DNA of 64,000 nucleotides from Mannheimia bovis (GTDB taxonomy: Bacteria; Pseudomonadota; Gammaproteobacteria; Enterobacterales; Pasteurellaceae), in NCBI RefSeq assembly GCF_014541205.1, contig NZ_CP061280.1, positions 558,001-622,000 on the forward strand. The letters are read 5' to 3'. The notes beneath the pieces were generated by a model that saw only the letters and a program-made list of their open reading frames with translations, ran no database searches and had not been told where the DNA came from. Both the position numbers and the translations under genes were made by a program. Of the stretch, positions 1-11,067 are shown piece by piece. Every line of letters starts with the position of its first letter. Position 1 is the stretch's first letter.

Positions 1-80
1 TGAATAAGATCACAAAAATGAATATTTCTATTTGCAAGCGGTCATTTTTTCCGTTAGATTTGCAAGAGTTAAAAAAACAC

Positions 81-111
81 TTAGGGTGTTACGTTAATTC
101 GGCAAGCCTAA
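81..111 (+). promoter_or_regulatory. Ribonucleic antiterminator (RAT) for LicT/BglG protein
   Basis: The sequence has the layout of a RAT: outer stem TTAGG (81-85) with CCTAA (107-111), enclosing GTGTTAC and GGCAAG, which match the GTTACT...GGCAAAACC core of known sac/bgl RAT elements. Its 3' part (104-111) is also the start of the terminator stem at 104-155, so both cannot form at once. The matching antiterminator gene is the third gene of the same operon. Inferred working: without substrate the terminator forms; when the antiterminator is active it holds the RAT and transcription runs into the permease gene. Confidence 0.8.
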
Positions 112-160
112 GCAAGATAAAGTATTGATTCTAATATTTTATCTTGCTTAGGCTTTTTTT
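104..160 (+). terminator. Leader terminator of the beta-glucoside operon
   Basis: A perfect 18-base inverted repeat (104-121 with 138-155) with a 16-base loop is followed by a run of T to 160. It lies about 40 bases before the bglF start, so it must be a conditional leader terminator rather than the end of a gene in view. It overlaps the RAT. Confidence 0.85.
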
Positions 161-184
161 ATTGCCTCAAAATTTGAAAAGTAA

Positions 185-2056
<1,872 letters not shown>

Positions 2057-2093
2057 TACAAGCGGTTAAAAAACCAGAAAATTTTACCAATAG

Positions 2094-3572
<1,479 letters not shown>

Positions 3573-3582
3573 TTTATAATTA

Positions 3583-3626
3583 ATACAAGCGGTTGTTTTT
3601 CGTAAAATTTCTACAGCCGCTTGTAT
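3583..3626 (+). terminator. Inverted uptake-sequence hairpin between bglA and licT
   Basis: ATACAAGCGGTTG (3583-3595) pairs with CAGCCGCTTGTAT (3614-3626) with one wobble pair. A weak T run follows, inside the licT ribosome-binding region (GAGG then TTTTT). It probably lowers licT expression relative to bglF and bglA rather than stopping transcription fully. Confidence 0.5.
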
Positions 3627-3637
3627 GAGGTTTTTCT

Positions 3638-4489
3638 ATGCTGAAAATAACTAAAATCTTCAATAATAATGCTATTCAAGCTGAAAACGAATTTCAGGCA
3701 GAAATGGTTATATTGGGTAAAGGCGTTGCTTTTAGTAAAAAAGTCGGCGATTTAGTTAATGAAGATCTTATAGAAAAAACGTTTAGTTTAAATAAAAGCC
3801 TCTTTGCTACACGCTTAACCGAAATTTTAAATGAAATCCCCCAAGAATATTTCCAACTTGTGAACCATATTGTGAATGTAGCTCATCAGCAGTTAGGCAC
3901 AACACTTTCGAATAGTATTTTTGTCAGTTTACCGGATCATATTTTTCACGCCGTTGAACGAGCAAAACAACAACGAGCTATTCCAAATGATTTACTGTTT
4001 GAAATTCAACGTCTATATAAACAGGAATTTGCCATTGGCTTATATGCTTTAGAACAGATTGAAAAATGCTTTAATGTTAAAATGACAGAAGATGAAGCAG
4101 GGTTTATTGCATTACACATTTTTAATGCCCGCACTGATGGCTCAACAATGACAGATACCTACCGAGCTACTCAAGTTATTAAAGATATTTTGAATATAGT
4201 CGGTTACCATTTCAATTTAAAACTTAATGAACAAAGCTATGATTACGCTCGTTTTTTAACCCATTTACAGCATTTCGCACAGCGATTTTTTGTTAATTCT
4301 ACACCTACATCAGGTGATGATTTTCTCTATCAACAAACCAAGATTGCTTACCCGAAAGCCTATCAATGTGTGGAAAAGATCAACAAATATTTAACCACGC
4401 ATTATCAAAAATCACTTAATGAAGATGAACAACTCTATTTGATGATTCATATTCAACGCGTGATTTCACATCAAATAACCAGCAGATAA
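3638..4489 (+). CDS. licT: Transcriptional antiterminator, BglG/LicT family
   Basis: RNA-binding antiterminator of the beta-glucoside operon. Of 283 residues, about 1-56 form the CAT RNA-binding domain (typical VILGKGVAFSKKVGD). Two PTS regulation domains follow, each with conserved histidines (for example VNHIVNVAHQQL in PRD1 and YLMIHIQRV near the end of PRD2) that are phosphorylated by HPr or the EII in this family. The leader at 81-160 carries the RAT it would bind. Gene order is permease-hydrolase-regulator, whereas E. coli has bglG first; the product therefore depends on some read-through to be made at all. The terminal position and a hairpin upstream suggest low expression. Confidence 0.9.
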   Translation: MLKITKIFNNNAIQAENEFQAEMVILGKGVAFSKKVGDLVNEDLIEKTFSLNKSLFATRLTEILNEIPQEYFQLVNHIVNVAHQQLGTTLSNSIFVSLPDHIFHAVERAKQQRAIPNDLLFEIQRLYKQEFAIGLYALEQIEKCFNVKMTEDEAGFIALHIFNARTDGSTMTDTYRATQVIKDILNIVGYHFNLKLNEQSYDYARFLTHLQHFAQRFFVNSTPTSGDDFLYQQTKIAYPKAYQCVEKINKYLTTHYQKSLNEDEQLYLMIHIQRVISHQITSR

Positions 4490-4540
4490 TACGAATTTCG
4501 TTTATAATTTGCTTTATTTTCAATACAAGCGGTCATTTTT

Positions 4541-5203
4541 GTGGAAAATTTTACCAAAATTCTAACCGGAAAAACGCGTGAGCATTTGGTTACTTTGCCT
4601 AATCCACTTTCGGATAAACACGCTCTTCAGCCCGAAGTGGTTGAGGCATTTTTAGCATTACAGCAAGCGGCAAAGGCTGCGGGCTTTAATCTACAGCCTG
4701 CCAGCACATTCCGTGATTTTGAGCGACAAAAGCTAATCTGGAATGCAAAGTTCAACGGCGAGCGTAAAGTGCACGATGATAATGGTACAGCCATTGAGAT
4801 GAGCAAGCTCTCTGATTTGGAAAAATGTAAAGCAATGCTACGTTGGTCTGCCGTACCCGGTTCAAGCCGCCATCATTGGGGAACAGAAATTGATATTTTT
4901 GACCCGGATTTATTACCGGAAAACACGCCATTATTGCTTGAACCTTGGGAATATTTAGCTAGTGGTTATTTTGCCGAATTGACAACTTGGTTGCATATCA
5001 ATGCGGAAAAGTTTGGCTTTTATTTCCCTTTTGACGGTACACATTGCCGAGTAGGATTCGAGCCTTGGCACATCAGCTACCGCCCGATTTCAGCAGACTA
5101 TGAAAAATTATTCACCGATGAAATGTTAAAATCCGCTTGGCAAGGCGAAGATGTTGCGGGCAAAGAATGTTTACTTGCCCATTTTGATGAATTATTAAAA
5201 TGA
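4541..5203 (+). CDS. D-alanyl-D-alanine carboxypeptidase, VanY-like M15B peptidase
   Basis: Predicted zinc peptidase acting on D-Ala-D-Ala ends of peptidoglycan. The 220 residues contain the M15 signatures [14 protein letters not shown] (zinc His and Asp) and [10 protein letters not shown] (catalytic Glu and zinc His), and the upstream STFRDFERQ. There is no signal peptide, as in several short Pasteurellaceae members, so its location is unclear. The start is a GTG sitting inside the tail of an uptake sequence (ACAAGCGGTCATTTTT then GTGG) with no good Shine-Dalgarno. No nearby in-frame ATG keeps the domain, so the start is uncertain by a few codons. The last four bases overlap the ATG of rsmJ. 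Confidence 0.85.
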   Translation: MENFTKILTGKTREHLVTLPNPLSDKHALQPEVVEAFLALQQAAKAAGFNLQPASTFRDFERQKLIWNAKFNGERKVHDDNGTAIEMSKLSDLEKCKAMLRWSAVPGSSRHHWGTEIDIFDPDLLPENTPLLLEPWEYLASGYFAELTTWLHINAEKFGFYFPFDGTHCRVGFEPWHISYRPISADYEKLFTDEMLKSAWQGEDVAGKECLLAHFDELLK

Positions 5204-5952
5204 TCCAATTAATTAACGAAACCGATAATCACGAAAAATTCCAACAAATTTGCGACAAATGGCAGCTTGTTCATCAAGCCGATAGCCCATTAGCCCTTGT
5301 TTTAACTGCGGAGCGTTTGGAATTACGCAAGTTAGACGAGCCTAAACTCGGGGCGATAGTGGTGAATTTTGTGGACGGCACTATGGCTCATCGCCGTAAA
5401 TTTGGTGGTGGAAGAGGTGAGGCGGTTGCTAAAGCTGTCGGTATTAAAGGCGACTATTTACCCACAGTGATTGATGCCACCGCAGGTTTAGGGCGAGATG
5501 CGTTCGTATTGACTGCTGTGGGCTGCAAGGTGTTGTTGGTTGAACGAAATCCGATAGTTGCCGCCTTATTGGAAGATGGATTGAATCGAGCCTATCAAGA
5601 TCCGGAAATCGGCGATTTTATGCAAGAACGAATGATTTTGGCGGATGTTCGTAACATATCGCAGCTAGATCCAACTATTCATAAGGCAGATGTGGTCTAT
5701 TTAGATCCGATGTATCCGCACAAACAAAAAAGTGCATTAGTGAAAAAAGAGATGCGGGTGTTTCAGCATTTAGTCGGGGCGGATTTAGATTCCGATGATT
5801 TTTTCCTGCCGGCAAAGGCGTTGGCGAAAAAACGGGTAGTGGTAAAACGCCCCGATTATGCCCCTTTTTTAGCGGATCAAAAACCGGATTTTTCTCACAC
5901 GACAAAAAATCATCGTTTTGATATTTATCTTTCCCATCGAAAAAGTGAGTAA
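5200..5952 (+). CDS. rsmJ: 16S rRNA (guanine(1516)-N(2))-methyltransferase
   Basis: SAM-dependent methylation of G1516 in the small-subunit rRNA, cytoplasmic. The 250 residues are the usual RsmJ (YhiQ) length. Visible are the family region [16 protein letters not shown] motif [15 protein letters not shown], and the catalytic-loop motif [11 protein letters not shown]. The ATGA overlap with the preceding peptidase gene indicates translational coupling. In E. coli rsmJ sits beside the peptidase gene prlC, so the peptidase neighbour here is a different one. Confidence 0.93.
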   Translation: MIQLINETDNHEKFQQICDKWQLVHQADSPLALVLTAERLELRKLDEPKLGAIVVNFVDGTMAHRRKFGGGRGEAVAKAVGIKGDYLPTVIDATAGLGRDAFVLTAVGCKVLLVERNPIVAALLEDGLNRAYQDPEIGDFMQERMILADVRNISQLDPTIHKADVVYLDPMYPHKQKSALVKKEMRVFQHLVGADLDSDDFFLPAKALAKKRVVVKRPDYAPFLADQKPDFSHTTKNHRFDIYLSHRKSE

Positions 5953-6079
5953 TAAGTATCTTTTTGCTATTTTTACAAAACTTTAAATACAGAAAACGGT
6001 ATATAAGATAGGCAAGCGGTGACTTTTACAGTAAAATTTACAAATTAGTTTATTTTTTCATTTATGGAAGGCGGTGATT

Positions 6080-6913
6080 GTGCCACAACGTGATTATGTT
6101 GCTCGTTCGAACGAGAAAAAAAGTAAAAAAACACAAAAAGAAAGTGCATTAAAAAAGGTCTTAATTCTGATTATTGGTTTGATTTTAGGTTGTGGGATTG
6201 CTTTATGGCTTTTAAAAGCAAATGCACCGGCTCCAACTGTAACGAATGCAACACCACCTGTTCAACAACAGCCGAAAAGTCAATTGCCAAGCCGACCAGA
6301 AGAAAGTTGGAGTTATATTCGTGATTTAGAAACTCGTACTGTGATTACCGATAACAGTCAGACTTCACAAGAACGTTTAGCACAATTAACTGCTCAGCAA
6401 AAGCAACAAATTGAAGAAAGACGCAAACAGGAAGAAACCCGTTTAGCAGAGCAAGCACCGCAAAATTCAACTACAGAGACAGTAGCAACAACTGAAGAAA
6501 TGCCATTAACAGAAGAAGAGTTGGCAGCGAAAAAAGCGGAAGAGGAAGCCTTAGCTAAGCAGAAAGCCGAAGAGAAACGTAAGCAAGATGAGCTAAAAAA
6601 ACAGCAAGCTAAGTTAGCAGAAGAAAAAGCGAAAAAAGAGCAACAGGCTAAAATTGTGGCAAGTGCAGCAACGCCAGCAGATAAAGCAGCAAATCAAGCA
6701 GGTAAATTTGGCTTACAATGCGGGGCGTTTAAAAATAAAGCTCAAGCAGAAAATATGCAAGCACGTCTTGCAATGGCAGGATTTAATGCTCGAATTGCCA
6801 GCAGTGCAGATTGGAATCGTGTTTTTGTAGGTCCAATTGGAGACAGAGCTGCTACTTCAAGAGCACAGTCAAACGCTCGTAGTGTAGCGGAATGTGTGAT
6901 TGTAGCGATGTAA
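6080..6913 (+). CDS. ftsN: Cell division protein FtsN
   Basis: Late divisome protein that triggers septal peptidoglycan synthesis. Layout: short basic cytoplasmic tail (to about residue 30), one membrane segment (LILIIGLILGCGIALWLL), a long charged/Gln-Ala-Lys-rich periplasmic linker, and a C-terminal SPOR domain (about 205-277) that binds denuded glycan. The reading frame is open from GTG 6074. I choose GTG 6080, because MPQRDYVARS aligns with the E. coli FtsN start MAQRDYVRRS and GGAAGG lies 8 bases upstream of it. This gives 277 residues. It is monocistronic with a strong terminator just after it. Confidence 0.88.
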   Translation: MPQRDYVARSNEKKSKKTQKESALKKVLILIIGLILGCGIALWLLKANAPAPTVTNATPPVQQQPKSQLPSRPEESWSYIRDLETRTVITDNSQTSQERLAQLTAQQKQQIEERRKQEETRLAEQAPQNSTTETVATTEEMPLTEEELAAKKAEEEALAKQKAEEKRKQDELKKQQAKLAEEKAKKEQQAKIVASAATPADKAANQAGKFGLQCGAFKNKAQAENMQARLAMAGFNARIASSADWNRVFVGPIGDRAATSRAQSNARSVAECVIVAM

Positions 6914-6926
6914 ATGTTGAAGAAAG

Positions 6927-6956
6927 AAGAGAGAGCAAAGATGCTCTCTCTTTTTT
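6927..6956 (+). terminator. Terminator of ftsN
   Basis: AAGAGAGAGCA (6927-6937) pairs with TGCTCTCTCTT (6942-6952) around the loop AAGA, followed by T to 6956. The T tail overlaps the stop codon of the convergent ubiF. Confidence 0.85.
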
Positions 6957-8136
6957 ATATCCCTATCGCATATTTCAATGCCTGTTTTTTTAGTGGTGCT
7001 GCTTTTTCGGCAATCACCAACCCTAAATTACGCACAATTTTTAGTGGTAGAAGTTCGGTTTTGAAGGTTTTATAAAAGACGTCCATACCCGTTTGCATTA
7101 ATAAATTATCCGGCTTACGTTTTTGCTCGTAACGTTTTAATACTTCCTCACTCGCAAAATTTTCACCTTTTTTGACCGCTTGTTCCACCACTTCAAGTAG
7201 TGCTTTTACATCTTTAAAGCCTAAATTTACGCCTTGCCCTGCGAGCGGATTAATGGTGTGAGCTGCATCACCTACTAACACCACGCCATTTTTTACATAA
7301 TGTTGAGCGTGCTGGCGAGTCAGCGGAAATGCACCTGACGCCTGCACGTTAATCTTGCCTAATTCTTCTGTTAAACGAGCAGGGAAATGTTGCTCAATGG
7401 CAACTGTTAGTTTTTCTGTAGGAAGATTTTTTAGCTCCGCAATGCGTTGTGGTGAATCGTACCAAACAATGCAGCCGCTGTTGCCTGAAAGGGGTAAAAA
7501 AGCACGAGGACCTGTTGCATAAAATTGTTGCCAAGTGGCTGATGGAGCGATTTTCTCTGTCTTAATTGTTGCCAGCAAACAATGTTGTCGATATTGCCAG
7601 CTGGTTAAGCCAATACCAGCCCATTGGCGGGCTTGAGAATTTGCCCCGTCTGCGGCAATGATGATTGGGGCAGAAAAAGTTTGGCTATCGACTTGAATTT
7701 TCCAGCGGTTTTCCTCTCTTTTTGCAAAAATTTGCTCAAATCCGACCGCTTGCACACAATTTGGAAATTGTTTTAACTGCTCCCATAACGCAATTTGGAT
7801 TAGGTTGTTTTCTACCATATCGCCCAGTTTTGCCAGCCCTAATTCAGCGGCGGAAAATACGGTGTTAAAGCCCTCTATTTCCCAGGTTTCAAGTTGGGTA
7901 TAAGGGCAAGTTCTCATTGAGACAATTTGCTCCCACACGCCTAATTTTTCCAATAACTGAATTGACCCCATACTGATGGCAGAAATGCGTAGATCGTAAG
8001 CGGAATTAGCCTCAAAAGTCGGGAGCGGATTTTTCTCCAGCACGGCTAATTTAAATCCTTGTTTGGCTAATCCCAATGCAGTTGCTGCCCCAATCATACC
8101 ACCACCAACAACAATCATATCTAATTCAGTATTCAT
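6955..8136 (-). CDS. ubiF: 2-octaprenyl-3-methyl-6-methoxy-1,4-benzoquinol hydroxylase (UbiF)
   Basis: FAD monooxygenase of aerobic ubiquinone synthesis. The 393 residues show the N-terminal dinucleotide motif VVGGGMIGAATALGLA and the second FAD motif VGDAAHTINPLAGQGVNLG of the UbiH/UbiF/VisC family. It can be assigned to UbiF rather than UbiH or UbiI because stretches such as ETWEIEG, ENNLIQIALWEQL, WQQF..GPRAFLPL, VWYDSPQRI and the end KKQALKYAIGI follow the E. coli UbiF sequence closely. It is convergent with ftsN. Confidence 0.88.
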   Translation of the reverse strand: MNTELDMIVVGGGMIGAATALGLAKQGFKLAVLEKNPLPTFEANSAYDLRISAISMGSIQLLEKLGVWEQIVSMRTCPYTQLETWEIEGFNTVFSAAELGLAKLGDMVENNLIQIALWEQLKQFPNCVQAVGFEQIFAKREENRWKIQVDSQTFSAPIIIAADGANSQARQWAGIGLTSWQYRQHCLLATIKTEKIAPSATWQQFYATGPRAFLPLSGNSGCIVWYDSPQRIAELKNLPTEKLTVAIEQHFPARLTEELGKINVQASGAFPLTRQHAQHYVKNGVVLVGDAAHTINPLAGQGVNLGFKDVKALLEVVEQAVKKGENFASEEVLKRYEQKRKPDNLLMQTGMDVFYKTFKTELLPLKIVRNLGLVIAEKAAPLKKQALKYAIGI

Positions 8137-8243
8137 TTTCTTTCCTCATTAAATAAGCCCATATACCGCTGAAACGCCTTGAATTGTATTGCATTTCAGA
8201 TTAGGATAAAACCGATTTATTCGTTTATTCAAAGGAGCATTTT

Positions 8244-8579
8244 ATGTCTTGCAAAACTCACGCAAACCACGAGCACGAACACGGTGAAGGTTGTGGTCAT
8301 ACTGCAATTAAACACAACGACCATATCGACTATTTACACGATGGGCATTTACACCATAAACACGGCGATCACTATGATGAACACGTTTTAGAAGTAAATG
8401 AAACCAACCCGGCAGAATGCAATGCTGTTCATTGTTGTGGCGACCACGTTCACGGCGAAGGTTGTGGACACGAAGCTGTACCACACGGCGATCATATTGA
8501 CTATATTGTAGATGGTCGTTTACATCATCAGCACGGTGATCATTGTGATGATCACGGACCGGTTGAGATTGTGAAATAA
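8244..8579 (+). CDS. Histidine-rich protein with two tandem repeats, probable metal binder
   Basis: A 111-residue protein, about a quarter histidine, with no signal peptide or membrane segment. It is built of two copies of one unit: (about 8-46) HEHEHGEGCGH, NDHIDYLHDGHLHH, HGDHYDEH, and (about 69-106) HVHGEGCGH, GDHIDYIVDGRLHH, HGDHCDDH. Four motif blocks recur in the same order. The density of His, Cys and Asp points to zinc or nickel binding or storage in the cytoplasm. Good ribosome site AAGGAG before ATG. A strong terminator follows, so it is a single-gene unit. I recognise the motif type but no named family, so the function is inferred from composition only. Confidence 0.85.
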   Translation: MSCKTHANHEHEHGEGCGHTAIKHNDHIDYLHDGHLHHKHGDHYDEHVLEVNETNPAECNAVHCCGDHVHGEGCGHEAVPHGDHIDYIVDGRLHHQHGDHCDDHGPVEIVK

Positions 8580-8585
8580 GGTTAT

Positions 8586-8620
8586 TTTATGGGAGGTTTT
8601 GACCTCCCATAAACTATTTT
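8586..8620 (+). terminator. Terminator of the histidine-rich gene
   Basis: TTTATGGGAGGT (8586-8597) pairs with ACCTCCCATAAA (8602-8613), four-base loop, then a T-rich tail. Confidence 0.85.
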
Positions 8621-8640
8621 TGCGATCTCGCTCGAAAATT
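8617..8640 (+). promoter_or_regulatory. CRP-S (Sxy-dependent) competence operator of comM
   Basis: TTTTTGCGATCTCGCTCGAAAA contains TGCGA (8621-8625), six bases, TCGAA (8632-8636). CRP-S sites of Pasteurellaceae have C in place of T at the key half-site position (TGCGA) and require Sxy/TfoX with CRP. It lies about 80 bases upstream of comM, a known member of this regulon in Haemophilus influenzae. The same element type precedes comN at 58019. Confidence 0.85.
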
Positions 8641-8712
8641 TGAATATTTGTTCTACCCTCTTTTTCTCTTTCCTTCTATTCTCTCGTCATTGATTTCTTA
8701 TTTCTCAACATA

Positions 8713-10245
8713 ATGACATTAGCCATAGTTTACAGCCGAGCCTCCATTGGTGTGGAAGCTCCATTAGTTACGATTGAAGTTCATATCAGCAACGGTCAGC
8801 CAAGACTAACTATTGTCGGCTTGCCGGAAGCTACCGTGAAAGAGGCTGGCGATCGTGTACGAAGTGCGTTAATTAACGCTAATTTTATCTATCCACCCCA
8901 ACGGATTACGATTAACCTTGCTCCGGCTGATTTACCCAAAGAAGGTGGGCGATTTGACTTACCGATTGCCATAGGCATTTTAGCTGCTTCAGGGCAGATT
9001 GATGCGGATTTATTAAAGCAGTTTGAATTTTTAGGCGAGTTGGCACTCACAGGGCATTTGCGAGGTGTGCACGGAGCAATTCCTGCCGTGATTTCAGCCG
9101 AAAAATCGAAACGCCAAATGATATTGGCTCAGCAAAATGCGAATGAAGCGGCTTTGGTTTCAAATGCCACAACTTATTTTGCGAAGTCGTTGCTTGATGT
9201 GGTGAATATGCTAAATAAGCGAGACAAACTGCCTATTTGCCAACAAGTTTTGCAAAATTCAGCCGAAAATCGACCGCTTGTCAGCCGAGATCTTACTGAT
9301 ATTATTGGGCAACAGCACGCGAAGCGAGCCTTAACCATTGCCGCAGCAGGGCAACACAATTTGCTTTTTCTTGGTCCGCCCGGCACAGGGAAAACAATGC
9401 TTGCCAGCCGTTTGGCTGACTTATTGCCTGAAATGTCTGATGAAGAAGCAATCGAAACTGCCTCCGTAACCAGCCTTGTACAGAATGAACTGAATTTTCA
9501 GAACTGGAAACAACGCCCATTTCGTTCTCCCCATCATAGTGCGTCAATGGTGGCGTTAGTTGGCGGTGGCTCAATCCCAAAACCAGGTGAAATTTCCTTA
9601 GCCCATAACGGCGTGCTTTTCTTAGACGAACTACCTGAATTTGAGCGAAAAGTGTTAGACGCACTCCGCCAGCCATTAGAGGCAGGCGAAATTATTATTT
9701 CCAGAGCGAATGCCAAAGTGCAATTTCCTGCCCGTTTTCAGTTAATTGCAGCAATGAACCCAAGCCCGACAGGGCATTATCAAGGCACGCATAATCGCAC
9801 TTCACCCCAGCAAGTAATGCGATATTTAAATCGTTTGTCAGGTCCGTTTTTAGACCGATTTGATCTCTCTATTGAAGTGCCGCTTTTACCGCAAGGGGCA
9901 TTACAAAGTAGCTCGGAAAATCGGGGTGAAACCACAGAACAAGTTCGCAAGCGGGTGTTTTTTGCCCGAAAAATGCAATTTGAACGAGCAGGCAAAATTA
10001 ACGCACAACTTACCACACGAGAAATTGAGCGAGATTGTAACCTATCCGCACAAGATGCGTTATTTCTGGAGAATGCCTTAACCAAATTAGGTTTGTCAGT
10101 TCGGGCTTACCACCGCATTTTAAAGGTTGCTCGCACTATTGCAGATTTAGCCGGAGAGAAGGAGATTAAGCAAATTCATTTAGCCGAAGCCTTAGGTTAT
10201 CGGGCAATGGATAGGTTGTTGCAACGATTGCAGGGGGAGAGTTAG
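8713..10245 (+). CDS. comM: Competence protein ComM (YifB-type AAA+ helicase)
   Basis: Hexameric AAA+ branch-migration helicase that extends recombination of incoming single-stranded DNA during natural transformation. The 510 residues match the family: N-terminal Lon-like fold (about 1-165), Walker A GPPGTGKT (about 220), Walker B VLFLDELPEF, the sensor region MNPSPTGH, and a C-terminal Mg-chelatase-like domain. A CRP-S site upstream ties it to competence. Its TAG stop overlaps the stop of the convergent menH on the other strand. Confidence 0.95.
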   Translation: MTLAIVYSRASIGVEAPLVTIEVHISNGQPRLTIVGLPEATVKEAGDRVRSALINANFIYPPQRITINLAPADLPKEGGRFDLPIAIGILAASGQIDADLLKQFEFLGELALTGHLRGVHGAIPAVISAEKSKRQMILAQQNANEAALVSNATTYFAKSLLDVVNMLNKRDKLPICQQVLQNSAENRPLVSRDLTDIIGQQHAKRALTIAAAGQHNLLFLGPPGTGKTMLASRLADLLPEMSDEEAIETASVTSLVQNELNFQNWKQRPFRSPHHSASMVALVGGGSIPKPGEISLAHNGVLFLDELPEFERKVLDALRQPLEAGEIIISRANAKVQFPARFQLIAAMNPSPTGHYQGTHNRTSPQQVMRYLNRLSGPFLDRFDLSIEVPLLPQGALQSSSENRGETTEQVRKRVFFARKMQFERAGKINAQLTTREIERDCNLSAQDALFLENALTKLGLSVRAYHRILKVARTIADLAGEKEIKQIHLAEALGYRAMDRLLQRLQGES

Positions 10246-11015
10246 ATTTGTTGAGTGGAGATGAACGCAAGCAATTTCTTCACAAAATCCTCCGAATTCC
10301 CCCTATGTGCATTATGCCCTGTGTTTGAAATAATCTGCACAGGCAGTTGGTGTTGCTCTGCCATCTGGCGGAATTTGTTATCCTTTTCCCCGATGAAAAA
10401 GAGAATGTTTTTATTCGTTTGTTTTAATTGTTCTGCATAATTAGGCTGTTTGGCAAGGCTGGTGGCTTCAAGCATTTGAGCAATTTGCTCTCCTTGATTA
10501 TGCTTTCTACTATCAATATAACGTTCTCTTTCCATATTGCTTAAATCGGCAAATACAGGTTGTTGATACCAATCTTCCAGCACCTTTTCAATTGGTTCGT
10601 GGCGAAAACGGTTCGCCCATTGGCAATCATTTTGCAGGCGTGCTTGGCGTTCAGTTGTTGATGCAAGCCCGATATTCGCCCCTTCTAATATCGTAGCCAG
10701 TAGATTGGGATTATGGATATTCAGTACATAATCAAGAGCAGTCCGCCCACCTAGCGAGTAACCCACTAAATAGAATGGCTGTGAGTCAATTACCTTTTCT
10801 AAAGTGGTATGGAGTTGCATTCGTAGTTCAGCAAAATCGGTACAGGTAATGTGTTCACTGTGTCCGTGAAATGGAAGGTCGATAGTAAGCGGTCGAATTT
10901 TGGGAAAATGTTGCAAATGTTGAAGAACGCTTTGCCAGTCTTGTTGTGAGCCGAGTAGCCCGTGTAAGAAAACAACAGGAGTACCTTGTTTAGCGTGCCA
11001 TTGATATGAGAGCAT
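10242..11015 (-). CDS. menH: SHCHC synthase, menaquinone biosynthesis (MenH)
   Basis: Alpha/beta hydrolase-fold lyase that removes pyruvate from SEPHCHC to give SHCHC. The 257 residues carry the oxyanion region VFLHGLLGSQQDW, DLPFHGHS, the nucleophile elbow GYSLGG, Asp in GEKDNKFR and His in TGHNAHRGN. The family-specific stretch EGANIGL...RQNDCQWANRFR...DWYQQPVF follows MenH rather than generic esterases. It lies directly downstream of menD in the same direction, as in E. coli. Confidence 0.9.
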   Translation of the reverse strand: MLSYQWHAKQGTPVVFLHGLLGSQQDWQSVLQHLQHFPKIRPLTIDLPFHGHSEHITCTDFAELRMQLHTTLEKVIDSQPFYLVGYSLGGRTALDYVLNIHNPNLLATILEGANIGLASTTERQARLQNDCQWANRFRHEPIEKVLEDWYQQPVFADLSNMERERYIDSRKHNQGEQIAQMLEATSLAKQPNYAEQLKQTNKNILFFIGEKDNKFRQMAEQHQLPVQIISNTGHNAHRGNSEDFVKKLLAFISTQQI

Positions 11016-11035
11016 TGATTAAATCTATAAATAAA

Positions 11036-11057
11036 AGCACCAGCATAGGCTGGTGCT
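11036..11057 (-). terminator. Hairpin between menD and menH
   Basis: AGCACCAGC (11036-11044) pairs with GCTGGTGCT (11049-11057). On the minus strand it is followed by TTTATTTATAG, a weak T-rich tail. It is probably a partial terminator lowering menH relative to menD. Confidence 0.6.
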
Positions 11058-11067
11058 ATCGTTGTAA

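Noticed and set aside
8179..8391. 70-codon ORF overlapping the histidine-rich gene
   Set aside because: Out of frame with the repeat protein; its Thr/Ile-rich product comes from shifted reading of His codons.
9302..9676. 124-codon ORF antisense to comM
   Set aside because: Lies wholly opposite the conserved ATPase domain of comM and has no ribosome site or recognisable product.
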